Below are positions 1 to 12,734 of a stretch of 64,000 nt of DNA, one piece after another. How positions within the stretch are numbered: the first letter of the stretch is position 1; each line of letters starts with the position of its first letter. The stretch comes from Strix aluco (lineage: Eukaryota > Chordata > Aves > Strigiformes > Strigidae), in NCBI RefSeq assembly GCF_031877795.1, contig NC_133971.1:22501-86500 (forward strand), in the 5' to 3' direction. Under the pieces are notes generated by a model. It was not told the origin of the DNA, ran no database searches, and saw only the letters and a list, made by a program, of their open reading frames with translations. Made by a program: the position numbers and the translations under genes.

Positions 1-500
1 ACGCTGTTCCCAGGGGCCTCCAAAATCACCCTGCCTGCAAAAACCCCATCCCTACACCGCTCTGCATCCAAACATTGGCGATGATCGTCACCTTGCAGAG
101 TGGCCAGGACCGGGGAAAAAAAAAAAAACAGCCGGGGGAAAAAAAAAATCCCCTGGCTGGGGTTTTTTTATTCTTTTTTTTTCCTAACTACTCAAAAAAA
201 CACCACCTGCAACAAAAAAACCCATTACATTACACCATCATGCACAGGCAAACACATTCTAAGCACACCACGCATTCAGCTACCCCACTAACCACCCCCT
301 GCTCTCAGCAAACCCACCCAGCCATCTGACCCCCACAACACTTCCTTGCCCCATTGCTGCGGCACTCCTCAGAACTTGCTTCCTGAAGGCCTCCAAAATC
401 ACCCTGCCTGCGAACACCATGGCCTGAGCCTAACCTCCACCCAAACGCTGGCCATGAACATCACCTGACAGAGCAGCCAGGACTAAGCGACAGTAAACCA
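1..500. repeat. Two copies of a ~370-bp degenerate tandem unit
   Basis: The phrase CCTCCAAAATCACCCTGCCT occurs near 18 and again near 390. In both places it is followed by a similar block (ATCCAAACATTGGCGATGA near 65, CCCAAACGCTGGCCATGAA near 440, then CAGAGTGGCCAGGAC versus CAGAGCAGCCAGGAC). The spacing is about 372 bases. Between them lie A-rich and T-rich runs (116-185). This is the left edge of the longer duplicated region and no gene is visible. Confidence 0.7.
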
Positions 501-1974
501 GGTCAGGGAGATAAAGAAATCCCCCTCCTCAACAGTTTCTTTACTGGTTTTAAAAGATGCGTTAACTCTCGCTACATTTAATATACCCTGAAATACAAGG
601 ATAGACAGCTTCCAAAACTAACACTCATTTAACATCTACTCTACCTAACCATCACTTGTCAGAGTGGCAGACCACCCCAATACCATAACCATGTCTGGAA
701 CTGCACCATCATACACCTCAAGCCATCACCACTGCTTCACATGATTCCACACCACAGGCCCTCATAGCTGGAAGAGGAAGAATATGCTTCCCTCTGTGCA
801 CCACTCCCGGTCCTTCTTTGCTTCATTTTGTACACTCTGGAAAACTTCATGGAAGGATTTGCTTCTGGAATCCCAGTGGCCCTATTGTACCTGCAAAAGA
901 CAGAAGAAGGAACTCTAGAGCCTGCTTGCTGATAAGTACTGCCTGTCCCCAAAACCAACCTACACAACCTCCACCCAAACAGGCCACACTCACCAGCACA
1001 TTATCATCCCCTTCTGGGACCTTTCCACCCCATCCAGAATCCCTACAAACACACAAAGTAGCTCCACCTCAAACACACGCATCTAGATGCTCACAAACAT
1101 GACCTAAGGATGCAAGAGTACCACACAGGGTAGACAATGCCAGTCCAAAAGACACAGCCTGACAGTACATGCAATGATGCTGACGTGACATGACACGGAC
1201 ACCCCATGTGGCCTGCCGTGCGAGAATGCCATAATGCTGGATGGTATATGGGCAATAACCCCCCAGTGAGCAGTTGAGACAAAATGCTGTAAAAGACTAA
1301 AGACTACAATGACACAGGGAAGATTCCCTTGGAAGACCTCACAAGAAAGAGTCACAGAGATGAGACCTGGTGGTTTAGTCTGAGACTAAGTTACATGAAA
1401 GACCAACCAAATACATCTACAATGTTAAACTGGATCAGTAACATAGAACTTCTATGTCACACTGATTACCAAGACAGAATGGGCACTGTCCCAACAACTC
1501 AAGGCTGCAAAATGCAATGGATGGCGACTACACACAGAGTAGGATGTGAGTATGCCAGAGGGTCCTCAACAGTGAAGGTCAAGACAAACATCAACACATC
1601 ACATGACTAAGGAACACATGTTCACACACTGGGCATACTACACAACTCTACCCACTCATCTCAGAGCTACTTTTTCAGGGCAAGTATCTCACAAGAAGTA
1701 TCACTCACTATTTCTAGATTCTTGCCACAAGGTGCCTGCAAGAAAAATATGAAGGCTATTGCTGATGTACAGGCTTCCCTCGTGCTACCTCACAATTCAG
1801 TTGAGATCTTCTCAACTCCCACTCACACGAACACTGGCTTCACAAGGTCACACAATACAGATACAGAGCTACACAATGCTCTTGCCATTTTAATGCCATA
1901 CATTGTAACACTCAGATCAGACAAAACCAAACACAACGCCCAACGACACACCGCCGCCCGCCGCACAGAGACGC

Positions 1975-4900
1975 ACTGCCGCACAGAGGCCCCAGGCCTG
2001 CTATCTGGCCCCAATTTAACGAAATCCAAAGAGCCCTCCTGCCCACCCTGGTGTCCTATCCCCTCTTCTGGCCCCACACCTCCAACTGCTTTGGTCCCTT
2101 GACTTATCTTTCAGAGAGCACAGTCCAGAATTCATCGTCGCTGGGAGCACATCATCTAACTGGGGTTTCCCTGCATTCACCGGGTTCCTCTTCATCACCT
2201 GCAAGACAGCACCACGACTCACCGACATGCCAACCTGTATCAACCTCTACCACAATGATCCCCTCCTCAGAAGAGCCACACCCCTCCTGATAACTGTATG
2301 CTGTGCCCCCCCCCATTTCGCATGGAAGCCACAAAACTGGAGAAATGCAGCCGCCATCCTACTCAAAAGCAATTGCCCACTCGGTGGCTCTGAACCTGCC
2401 ACTCTTCTCTTCCACCAACTCACCTCAAATCCTCTGCTGTTTGAGCAGAGACCTCGCAATGCCTGCAAAAGCAAAGAGAAATAGTCATTCAAATTGCCAC
2501 ATGATCCTCAGCAATTCAGGTCTGATCAGACCAATTAACAACTCTCACCTTTTCTCAAACTGCCCTTGACTCTGCAGCAACAACCCTCTGGCAAGGAGAA
2601 TGGCACCTGCAAAATAAACAAAGGAAAAAGCATGGAGTGAGATACAGCCCAAATCCTCAGCTGCCTCACGGTGCTTCCTCTCCCCTGCTCATTTACCTCA
2701 GCCTCTCAGAGACAGATTCTTCCATCACCTGTGCCAAGGCCTGGTCACCACCTATAGAACTAAAACAGGATATGATTTTAGCTACAATATTATGACACCT
2801 CAAAAATCTGCTGTGTCAGCACATGGGTCATCGTTCACCTTGCCAGAGTCCAAGGGTACAGGTATCCCACTTCACATATCGATTCACACCTAGAAAATAA
2901 AACCAGAATAAGTCCGTCAGAGCCACCGCTCACACAGATCCTCTGACATCTTCTGTCACCCTTCAGGAAGTGTTTTCTCACTTTGCGCCTAAACAACCCA
3001 AACCACGTAAGGCAAGCCACCTCGTTGTTAACCAAGACTTTTATGAGACCAAAGGTTTGTCTTCCTTTTCCATCTCCCTTCTAACTACTGCTAAAATACC
3101 CCAAACCCTAAGTATTGAGCCCCACATACAAGCTAAGGCTCATTCAACCTGCTCAACTACCGCACAAACTGCTGCAACTGGCAAGCCGAAGTTCGCCCTC
3201 CGGCACCTGCCAAGCACAAGGAGAATAACTCTGTGGCAGCTGTCTACAGCTACTTGCCCAGAAATGGACTGTATGGTCTTTGCCAAAAGCATCTGGGCAG
3301 ATCAGTGTATTACTACACAACTATAAGTCTGTGCTCCCCTTGTCTTTATTATGGCTAAACTCCTGGGCAGGACAGGTCCAACCCTGACACAGACAGACAC
3401 GACACACAGACACCACAAGTGACATGACTGAGACATGAGAAGACCATGAGCGAGAAGAACAATGACCATAGGGAAGATGCTGCCAGCAGAGAGGCCCTAT
3501 GGCACCGCAATGGCACAGATGCATTGGAGCAGCCCCAAAATGAGAGGCCACAACTTCAGCCTGTGAGACAAAATTACCATCAAAACCAGAATGATGGATA
3601 TGTGAGAAGCCAGGCTTTAAGACCTAAGATGTAGGGATGAAACCCCAGAAGACTACCATGTGCCAAAACAACTCTCAAAAACATAGCTGCAGGTGCCATC
3701 TAGCTTGCCCCTGCAAGAGACAACTCCTCAAGAACATCCTCGATGCAACACGCACCAGATGGATCCACACCTCAGGTTATAATTGCAAGACAAGAAGGGC
3801 TCAACAGGTGCTATGCTGTTGAGGCGATGTACTCAAGACTCTTGGGAGGGCTACTGAGGTGCCTGCTGAACATAAAGAGCTACAGAGAGGTCGAGACCTG
3901 AGGATGGCATGGTATAAGATGCAGAAGACAAACTACACAATGACACAGACACAGGCTGGGACTGCCCTGCCTAGCACACAGTACTCTGGTGCTAAAGTAA
4001 CTTGCTCCCTTTATGAACACAAAGGGCACTGCTCCTGGACAGTCCTCTCCCCTACATGAAAAGGCCTCCCTGCTATTCCCAACCCTGTTCCTTCATCACA
4101 GACCCTTCCCAGCCCTGGACCCTCAACTTAGCTTTCAGAGGGCCAGGGGCCAGAGCCATCTTCCACAACAAACACATGGGCTAACTGGGATGTTCCCGAG
4201 TCAGCGGATTCCTCTGTGTCATCTACAGAACACCCACAAAGACCGCAACCAGTCAGCATCATGTCGGCCAACGCCAACCTCTTCCACAACATCCCCCTCA
4301 GAAGCACCACTCACCTCCTCGTTCTGGAGTCAGATGCTGCGGCCATTGTGGTACCTAAGATACCAAAACATACAAAATCACCGTTGTGCTTCTGACAAGT
4401 CACCCGCCCCTGCTCCTCCTCACTACCGCCCCAACTCACCTCAAATGCTCATCTGACTCCAAAGGCTGCCTGCACAGCACCTGCAAAACCAAAGAGAAAT
4501 GCTTTGCTTAGATGCCGTGGGATACTTGGTGCTTAGATGCAGACCCAACCAATGCCGCCTCGCCTTCTCAGACCACTCGTCAAGCATGTGGCTTCACCCT
4601 TCCAAGGCTATGAGTGTCACCTGCAAAAACTGGAGTAATGCTTGATGGGATACTGCCCAAAACTACAGCCTGCCCACAGCAATAACCCTGTCCTGCTCCT
4701 TTACCTTATGTGCTCACCCACCCTGCCTCTGCTGGTCACGGGTTGTCCTGTGGAAGGTTGTGTACCGCCTGTAAGACACAAACAACAAGGGATGCTTCTA
4801 ACTTCACCAACAATACAACACCTGAAAAATAACTGCTACTTGAGCACACCTGTCATAACTCACCCCTCTCAACTCACCTCTGGTGCCAATATCTTTCTTC

Positions 4901-6660
4901 ACACCTTCAAAATAAAACATGCTTATAGGCCACTCATATAGATACCAGTTGCATCTTCCCTCCAACACCACACATCAACCTACCTTCTTACAGTGCTCTG
5001 CTCACCTCCTCTGTTGCCCTTTGGTGTGCAGATCACCCCTCTGCATCTGGAAAAACAGTATCGAACAAGTCACCTGGATGCCGAGTGATGGCTTAACAAT
5101 TCCAGAGGTCTCCTTTAGGTACACCATCTAGATTCTCATTGCAGCCTGCCTTTAAACACAACCTGGTCATCCCCAGCATCTCTGCATAATGATACAGAGA
5201 AAACTCTTACGTTTGCTGCATATATGGCTACTTGCTCTGAAAGGAACCGTATGGCCTTTGTCTACAAAGTCTAGGCTTATCAGCCTATTACCTATAGATT
5301 CTTATTGCTATTCTTTTGTTGACTATCACTGCTGTGGCCCCAGGCAGAGCAGCTCCAACCCAGACATAAACAGGCACAGACCAACACTGCACACATACAA
5401 GACAAGTGCTGTGACAGAGACATTAAAACAAGCTCCCTAAGAATGACTCCTTGACCAGAGATGCTGACGGATGAGAAGACCAAGGGGGCTGAGAGGAAGA
5501 ATCTATGGTGGGCTGAGAAGAGCCGAATGCTGTGGCCTGAGACAAAAACAGATGGGAGCAACTGGGATGAGTCATATGCAAGATACCTTACTTCAAGACT
5601 TAAGCATGTAAGGATACAGGGAAGAACTCCCAGAAAAGGTCTTTGCAAAGATGGACTGCTCAAGATCAGAGATATTAACACAGCCTGGATCAATGCTGCA
5701 AAAGCAGACCGACCTGAAACTTCCAAGACCTACCCACACTTTAAGCTTGTAACGCAATAAAAGAAGCACCTGACTGGCACTGTGCCGATGACTACAGGCA
5801 TTCAACACCCTAGGGATGGTGCCTGAAGCACACACTGTGGTACTTTAACACGAAGAGCGATGAGGATGTCATGACCTGAGGAAGCTCTAAGACACAAAAT
5901 GGAAAACACGAACTATACAACAACACAGCCATAGGCTGGAACTGCCCTGCCCGGTACATGGCAGTCTTGTGCAGAAAGGTCACCTGCTCCTTTTCCCTGC
6001 CCAAAAGGCACTGTTCCTGGACAGTTCTCTCACCTATGCTAACTTGAAAACCCCTCCCTGTAATTCCCCACCTTGGGCTTGCCCCTGAGCCCTCTCCCAA
6101 ACACCAGTCCCTCAACTTATCTGGGGACTGGGGGTCTGAAGCCATCTTGAACAACCACATCAGCTAGCCCAGATATTCCTACAGGCACCAGGTTCCTCTT
6201 CATCATCTGGACAAAAATAGTGCCAGCAGTCAGCATTGTGTTGGCTGATATGGCCCTCTTCTGCAATACTCTCCTCAAAAGCATCAGACTTTCTGCTCAC
6301 CTGTTCTGTGTCAGCTTCAGTGTTGGACACTACAGCCATCATTGCTTGTGGCACCTATGATATCAAAAGACAGAACATTATAGTTGTGCTTGTATGAAAA
6401 CACCGGGCCCATGTTCCTCTCTACTACCCCGGCTCACCCGAAATGCTCATCCTACTCCAAAGGCTGCCTACATGGCACCTGCAAAACAATATGGTGCTCT
6501 GCAGGCAATTAGAAAACACTATGAGCCATCCTATATCCCAAAAGACACTGTGCCTTACATCCCTGCTACTTTCTTGAGAAATGCTAAAACTCTATATACA
6601 GATGTATACAATATGCTCACTCTAACCTTTGCTCCATCATCTCACCAGTAGTCCTATTTA
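1975..6660. repeat. Degenerate ~2-kb tandem array, three clear units
   Basis: Long blocks recur about 1.97-2.01 kb apart. One runs from the text near 2080 (CTTGACTTATCTTTCAGAGA) to 4125 and 6110 (CTCAACTTAGCTTTCAGAGG, CTCAACTTATCTGGGGACTG). Within each unit the order is kept: a CTGGACAGT block (4035, 6025), a GGTTCCTCTTCATCACCTGC-like block (2185, 4210, 6190), an AACTCACCTCAAATGCTCATC-like block (2425, 4433, 6430) and a GCACCTGCAAAA block (2460, 4475, 6475). A further shared segment is seen at 2605 versus 4615, and another at 3260-3440 versus 5230-5460. Identity is clearly below that of a recent duplication, so the units are old. No long open frame is conserved between units. See the finding on splice-like cassettes. 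Confidence 0.8.
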
Positions 6661-7929
6661 GACAGATGATATCAACAGCTTACAATGCATACAGCCATAC
6701 TAGGGAAAAAAAACCAAGGTCCCAGCTTCAATAAAGTCAGGAAAGCCAGGAAAATGCAATGCATCTAGAATGAAAATAAGAACTGTAAATGCATGCTATT
6801 AAGCCATTTTACCCACCTCCCCCAGTTGATATAAAAGTACTTACCTGAAAAAAAATCACTACATGCCAGTATACTTCCTATTATACACACTGTTGAACCT
6901 TGACTGATCCTGAAACTCTTGCCTCAGGTACCTCTGTTTCTGTGATTATCAAAACGCACTTGCCCAAAGAGTTTCAACAGCTCAAAATCTGCCATTGACT
7001 CAAGGAACACCAGAGCACTGACCTCAGAGAGACCCAAGAGCAGAATGACCTCCCTGACTAGCGGCTGTGGCTTATATACCCCAGGCCTCATCCACCACCC
7101 TGACCACAATCACCTGGGAAAGGGGAGGGGTGAACTGCCAGAAGGCATAAAGGCAGCCAGGGGAGCAGCAGCAAGTTTTCTCATCTGCCTTAAGTTTATG
7201 GCATGCAAAATGCTGAATGAAGAAAGCGACCCTTACTGGAAATGATAATATCTGCTCTTTCACTACATCTATTGCATCAGCAACATGACCAGGTAGGGAA
7301 TTAAACTTAGTTTTTTGGGAGTATAGATAGAAAAAGACAGATATCATACTAAGCCACATGGGGAACCAGTTGGCTAAATGCAATAATAATATCATTATCC
7401 AAAATGATGTGCTTTAGTTTCCTATGCAAAAACCAAAATGCTATGGGGTTACGCTTCTTTTCTAGCGAGACCATGCATACTTCCTAACTTCTAACAGAAC
7501 CATGTTCTGGATAGGACTAAAGAACAAAGCAGAATTAGATCCTATAAGAATTCCTTCTCAAAAATATCACCGGTTGCAATATAAATTATTTACTGTACAT
7601 CACCAACAATCCAGAGTGACCTTCACAGTCTCTCCAACTAACTCCCTTAAGAGTCTCAAAGGACAGAAAAGACAAAAAAACCATGGAATTCCATGAAATG
7701 TATCAAAAACTGTATGAACCAGCCTAATTAACCCCTAAGTTGCTAGAAAAAAAAAATGCAAAGCATGACAGAAAACACCATAGGAGATGGCAAGATAATA
7801 GATGGAGCTGATCCTCTTCTCTGAAAAACTCAACAAGAGATCTAAGCTGACGACACACGTCTTTGAGATACCAGATCCCAAATGAAGACATATGATAAGA
7901 TGAAAAACAAATAGATGGTTCTGGAGCAC
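6661..7929. other. Spacer between two repeat arrays, no gene recognised
   Basis: This stretch joins the 2-kb-unit array to the 250-bp-unit array. It is AT-richer than its flanks. On the minus strand a short frame at 6924-7109 ends in a sensible-looking peptide (MADFELLKLFGQ), but nothing supports it further. I see no RNA gene or clear mobile element here. Confidence 0.5.
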
Positions 7930-10200
7930 AAAGATGGCTTCAGAAAAGGTTCTGGCAAAACGAGAGGCATCATCACAGGGATTAGAGAGACCAAAGAAGT
8001 CTCAGGGATGTAATGAATTCAAAAAGGAATCTAACGAAGTACAGATGTCCTCAGGGGGCCGGGGACTGAATGGAGGTGCACCGAATGGATGGGAGGACAG
8101 AAAGACCAACCAGGGTAACAGATGCAGACACAGGAAGGGTGCCAAAGGGAAAAAAGGAGCTCAAAGAGCCCTCACGAGAGCTCAGCAATGGGAGCAGAGT
8201 AGTCCTCAGCAGGCTTCGGAGACCAAAGAAGCCTCAGAGATAACAATGAGGAACTGCAAATGGGATTTCCTCAAAGTACAGATGTCATCAGGGCACCAGG
8301 GACTGAATGAAGGCACGTTAAATGGTTTAAAGTAAGAGAAGAGAGCTCTGAAGAGCACAAAAAAATAAAATTGAAAGGGAGCTAAAGTGCTACAAGAGTG
8401 CCATGAAGTATGTGAAAGGACATGGAAGACATTCTCATAGAGAGTAATTAGGAAGGGGCAGGGTAAGAAAAGAGGGCTCAGAGACACAATGAGGGCATCT
8501 AGGCAAACTGCGGATGACCAAGAGAACAACCAAATGGAGACACGCTCGACAGCAGAGAGAATGATAAAGGATCGGTGTGTAGCAAAGAAAGAAGGGAGGC
8601 TCTAACAGAACAAGAGAGATAGAAAAGGAGATCGAGTGCTACCAGGTGCTGGAGAGATCGAGGAAGGTCAGGGCTGGCATGGTGACTGTGAGGTGAGGGG
8701 TCTTGAGGGGGGCCAATGGATAAAAGAAGGCTTAGAAATGACAAGGAGGAATTCAGGTGATCATCTGAGCACAGTACAGATGGTCTCGGGTGGCCAGGAA
8801 CTGAACGCTGAAATCCCAGATAGCATAGAGGAAAAAAGGAGTGTTCTGTGGCTCAAAGATTGTCCCACCTAAAGTGCTACAAGATGGAACTGGAGAAACC
8901 AGAAGGTCTTGGAAAGACATCGTGACTGGGAGAAGAACTGTCCTGAGTCATCCAAGGAGTCTGAAAAGGATTGGGGACATGACAATTAAATCCCAAGTGG
9001 ATCCGAATCGAGTAAATGTGTCATTGGACGGCCAGGGAATGAATAGAGGCACAGCTAGAGGGAAGAGAGGACAGAATGACTGGGCTGGGTCACAGACATG
9101 GACTCAAGAGTGCTTTGAGGGAATGAGAATGGTGCTAGGCCCGCTACAAAGCTAGAAGTCTGCTAAGGGCAACCTCAAAGACATTGATAGATATCATGAC
9201 ACCATTAGAGGGGTCCCAACTGGGCCAAAGACACCAAAGAAGGCTCAGGGACATGAGGAGGAAGTCTGAAGGGGATTTGAGCAGAGTACATATGTCCTCG
9301 GGAGGCCAGGGACCAAATGGAGATACCCTCGATGGCACAGAGGATGATGATAAGAGCGCTTCGAGACACAAATCCACAGACGGGTTTCTGAGTGAGACAG
9401 GATCTATGTCTGCTATGGAGCTAAAATGGGGCTGTGGTACACAAGGTCTCAGGAGGCACGGTGACTGGGAGCAGAGGGGTCACAAAAGGCTCGTAGGAAT
9501 AAGAGAGATCAAAAGAGAGGCAAAATGCTACCAAAATTCTGTGGAGCACAAGGAAAGGTCTTGAGATGGCATAGACAAGAAAAGCAATGCTCCTTTTTGG
9601 GAATGGAGATATTAGGAGCGGTGCAACTGCAACAAAAGGAGTCCAAAGGGGGCTTACAGTGTTAAAAGTCTGCTGCGGTGAATATCTGAGACCTCGGGAG
9701 GCATCGTGATGTTAGTAGAGGGGTTCTGATGAGCAGCACAGCCCAAAAAATGCTCAAGGACATGAGCGAGTCATCCAGAAGGGATTTGAACAAACTACAG
9801 ATGTCCTCAGGGGACCAGGAACTGAACAGAGGTATCCTAGCTAGCATAGAGGACAACATGAGTGTTCTGGAGATGAAAGGTGGCATCAGGAAAGGATCTC
9901 TGAGAGTAAAAAGGGTGCCAGGTGCACTACAGAGCCAGAAGAGAGCTGCGGGGCATGAGGATGGCCTCAGGAGGCATCATCACAACAAGAGCAGCGTGCT
10001 GAGAGTAAAAGAGAGACAGGAGGCAGCTCAAGGACACAATGCAAAACTCAAAAAGGGACAAGAAGCAGGACATACAGAGAGAAAGAAAGGGAACAGGACA
10101 GAAGGATGGAATAAGAGAGAGGACTGCAGATCAGGACAAAGAGATGAAGAATGAAACTAAATGGCTATGCAGGAGAATGAAATAGGGACACAGAGCCCTA
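7930..10200. repeat. Array of ~250-bp degenerate units (purine-rich on +)
   Basis: A signature close to ACAGATGTCCTCAGGGGGCC followed by GGGACTGAATGGAGGCAC recurs at about 8040, 8278, 8511, 8773, 9015, 9288 and 9796. The steps are near 240-270 bases or twice that. Each unit also carries a phrase like GACACCAAAGAAGGCTCAGG and a phrase like GAGTGCTCTGAGGCACAAA. Units differ by many substitutions and small indels. The minus strand is strongly pyrimidine-rich, which explains several open minus frames with recurring PEDICTLFKS-like peptides. I read these as by-products of the repeat. The same units reappear at 17,787-20,030 and once near 22,165. Confidence 0.8.
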
Positions 10201-10474
10201 GGTAGGATAGAAAAAACAAGTGGGAGACACAGAGACAGAAAATAGGACAGAGAAAAAGACCAGGAAAGGGAGCTGGACTAAAGGGGTGGAGGATGGGATC
10301 ATAAGGACAGATGAACAGAGATGGAAACAGAGGGATGAGGACCAGGTGTAAGAGTCAGTCAGAAGATCAGCATTGTCTAAACATTGTCATCGGGGACACA
10401 GACAGTGAGGTACCCGACAATGGCCTGTTTGGAACACAGTTGCTGATCTCAAGAGTGGAATGTGGTGCAAAGGC

Positions 10475-10655
10475 TCCTGAATACAGAAAAGTGTGGTACA
10501 AAGAGTGCTGTGCTGTTCTTTGGAATACAGAACTGTGTGGCATGAGTGCTGTGCTGTTCTCCTGGGTACTGACCTGTGTGGTGCAGGGAGTGCAGTGCTG
10601 TTCTTCGGTGCCTGAGCTGTGTGGTACAGAGTGCTGTGCTATTGTTCGGTACCTG
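10475..10655. repeat. ~45-50-bp tandem repeat, four units
   Basis: A unit close to AACTGTGTGGCATGAGTGCT followed by GTGCTGTTCTTCGGTACCTG is repeated with small changes from about 10,475 to 10,655. It lies just left of an LTR-like element and within the wider duplicated region. Confidence 0.75.
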
Positions 10656-10667
10656 GGCCTAGCCAGA

Positions 10668-11250
10668 GCTGTTAGAGATAACCATATAGCTACTGTCAAA
10701 AAAGATGGATCGCAACTGTTGCCATAACATCAGTGAAGAAATCATGAACTTTAGACGAACTTTGCTTCATTATAATACTAAAACACACCTCCTGGTTGAA
10801 GGCTACCCGCCTCCAAGACTGACCACGCCTTGGACACTCCTCCCTCATGCATGCGTGGTAGCCTCGCTCGAGAAAGGCGGAGGTATGATAATTGAATTCC
10901 GAGAAGGGCAGAGATCCCTGAGGCAGAAGAGGAGCAAGGTGTGTTACTAAGCATAAAAGATGACTTCTGGGCAATGAAAAATTTGAAGCTTCCCCACCAA
11001 GAATCACGATGACCGATGACAGAGTGCTGGCTGGACCCAGGACCATTAGGACGTCTTGAGGTCAGCGGTGGTAGCTATAACCTCTCTCCCTCCTCTCTCT
11101 AAACTTAACTTTACTTTTCTCCTTTTTTTCATCCATCTCTAACTATCGCGTGCTGCTTCACTGGCAACACAATAAAGTTTCACTGTTTGTTTACTGCTAT
11201 CCCCTTTGGTGTTGGTCACCTTAATTTTGCACTTTCGAGATTGTAGCAAA
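10668..11250 (+). mobile_element. LTR-like retroviral relic, probable solo LTR
   Basis: The segment interrupts the surrounding repeat array and is unlike it in composition. It has the layout of an LTR on the plus strand: a TATA-like GCATAAAAG near 10,950, a polyadenylation signal AATAAA near 11,171 and a GT/T-rich stretch after it. It begins near TGTTAGAGATA and ends near TTGTAGCA, so TG...CA ends are possible, but I found no flanking direct repeat that fixes the borders. No internal retroviral genes are attached. The family is not identified. It is a fossil, younger than the array that it interrupts. Confidence 0.4.
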
Positions 11251-11408
11251 TGAACCATCGCGAGTCCACCGAGTGGACCGTGACACCAGGTGAGTGGGAC
11301 CAAAAGACAGGGAGACAGGGAGCAGGACAATGAGGTGGAGCAAGGAAAAAAAAACCCAGATGGGAACAGACAAAGTACAAGAAAGAGCTGAATGAAAAGA
11401 AGAATATG

Positions 11409-11565
11409 TGAGGTGCAGCAGCTCTCAATGTCCCTCCAGACATGGTTTCTGTCGCAGAGGTGCAATAGTTATTGACATCTGCCTGCAAACAGTTTCTGGC
11501 AGGGAGGTTTGAGAGCTACTGACATCCATCCAGAAACATTTTCCAGTGGGGAGGTGCCACAGCAA
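11409..11565. repeat. ~49-bp tandem repeat, three units
   Basis: Three adjacent units share the pattern GAGGTGCA-AG-T-TTGACATC followed by C-GAAAC-TTTCTGGCAGGG-like text, starting near 11,409, 11,458 and 11,507. This is a small island that is not purine-rich within the GA-rich tract. Confidence 0.6.
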
Positions 11566-12335
11566 TATACATCCATAGTGACTGAAGTTGGAGACCTTTC
11601 CTTTCTTTCTTATCTTTCTGGTTTGCAGGGACTGAGCTCCACAGATCCTGTGTCCCTGCTTGCATGTCTCTGCCACGGTGCTGCTGGGCAGATCCCCCAG
11701 GTTGTGAGGTAATGAGAATAAATCTACCCTTTGAAACAGAAAGATAAAAATAAAATGAGAAATAGAAGGAAAAAGTAAAGACAGAGGGAAATAACATGAG
11801 GGAGAAGGACTGAGGAGCAGAAAAAGAAAGTTACAGAAAAGGACAGTGAGATGGAGAAATCACTATAAAAAAGGTTGAGGAGTCCTGCTGGGGTGTGGCA
11901 GAAGAAAAACAGGGTCAGGGAGCAAGAGAGAGAAAAATAGAGAGAAAATGATGAGAGGGGAGCAGAAAGGACAGAAAGAGAGAGAAATCAAATGAGGGGA
12001 ATAAGGAAGGTGGGCGGAGAGGAGAGAAATAGATGGAGAACAAGTCAGAAGGATTGATAGACTAAGAGAGAGACAGACAGATCAGGGCAAAGAGAGGGAG
12101 AAAGAGAAAACTGTGGTATGCTGCAGGATGAGGGTAAAGGGGCAGGGAGCAGGACAGAGGGGAATAATGGGACAGGGAGCTTGACAGGGGGATATAGTGA
12201 GAGTCAACAGGACAGGCCATGATATGGAGATACACATCTAAATGGTTAGGGAGAGGATAGAGGAACTAAGACCAAGCAGAAAGGGAGTGAAGCAGAGATG
12301 GAGAAAGAAACGTTAGAGACACAAATGGGTAGACT

Positions 12336-12734
12336 TGTAGCGGCTGAAATAACGAGTCAGTGTTCTCTTTTTTTTTTTTTCTGCAGGGCAGGGGCGTTTA
12401 TTCTTACAATAGTACATACTTATGCTCTCGTTAAAGCTCTTCATCATTAGCAAATCAGCAATTAGACAGTTATCAACCTTTTCTCCTATCAGCATAAGAC
12501 CACTCTAACATGTGCTGTGCAGACCAATCAACTTCTTGTTCACATGCTGTTCACGCAGTGGTAACTTTTCACAGTTGAGTGTTGCAGCTGTCCTTTGTTT
12601 TTCCCTGCCACCTTGGCACAACCCAGCAGTTTCTTATCTTTCTTCCAAGGCCTGTTTTTCATCAAAGGCCTGTTTCTCATCAAAGCCCTACTGCTTCTCA
12701 GGGGCTGCACTGACATGCCGATGTCTCTCCTACA
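12336..12734 (-). mobile_element. Solo LTR of an endogenous retrovirus (399 bp)
   Basis: On the minus strand the element starts TGTAGGAGAGACATCGG and ends TTTCAGCCGCTACA, so its ends form the short TGTAG...CTACA inverted repeat of an LTR. A polyadenylation signal AATAAA lies near the 3' part (about 12,398-12,403 complement), followed by a GC-rich stretch and an A-run. It sits cleanly inside the GA-rich repeat. No gag, pol or env sequence is attached. The family is uncertain. The target duplication is not clear (TAG on both sides at most). Confidence 0.65.

Noticed and set aside
6924-7109. Minus-strand frame ending MADFELLKLFGQVRFDNH
   Set aside because: The peptide looks protein-like but is short. 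No donor or downstream exon could be linked with confidence.
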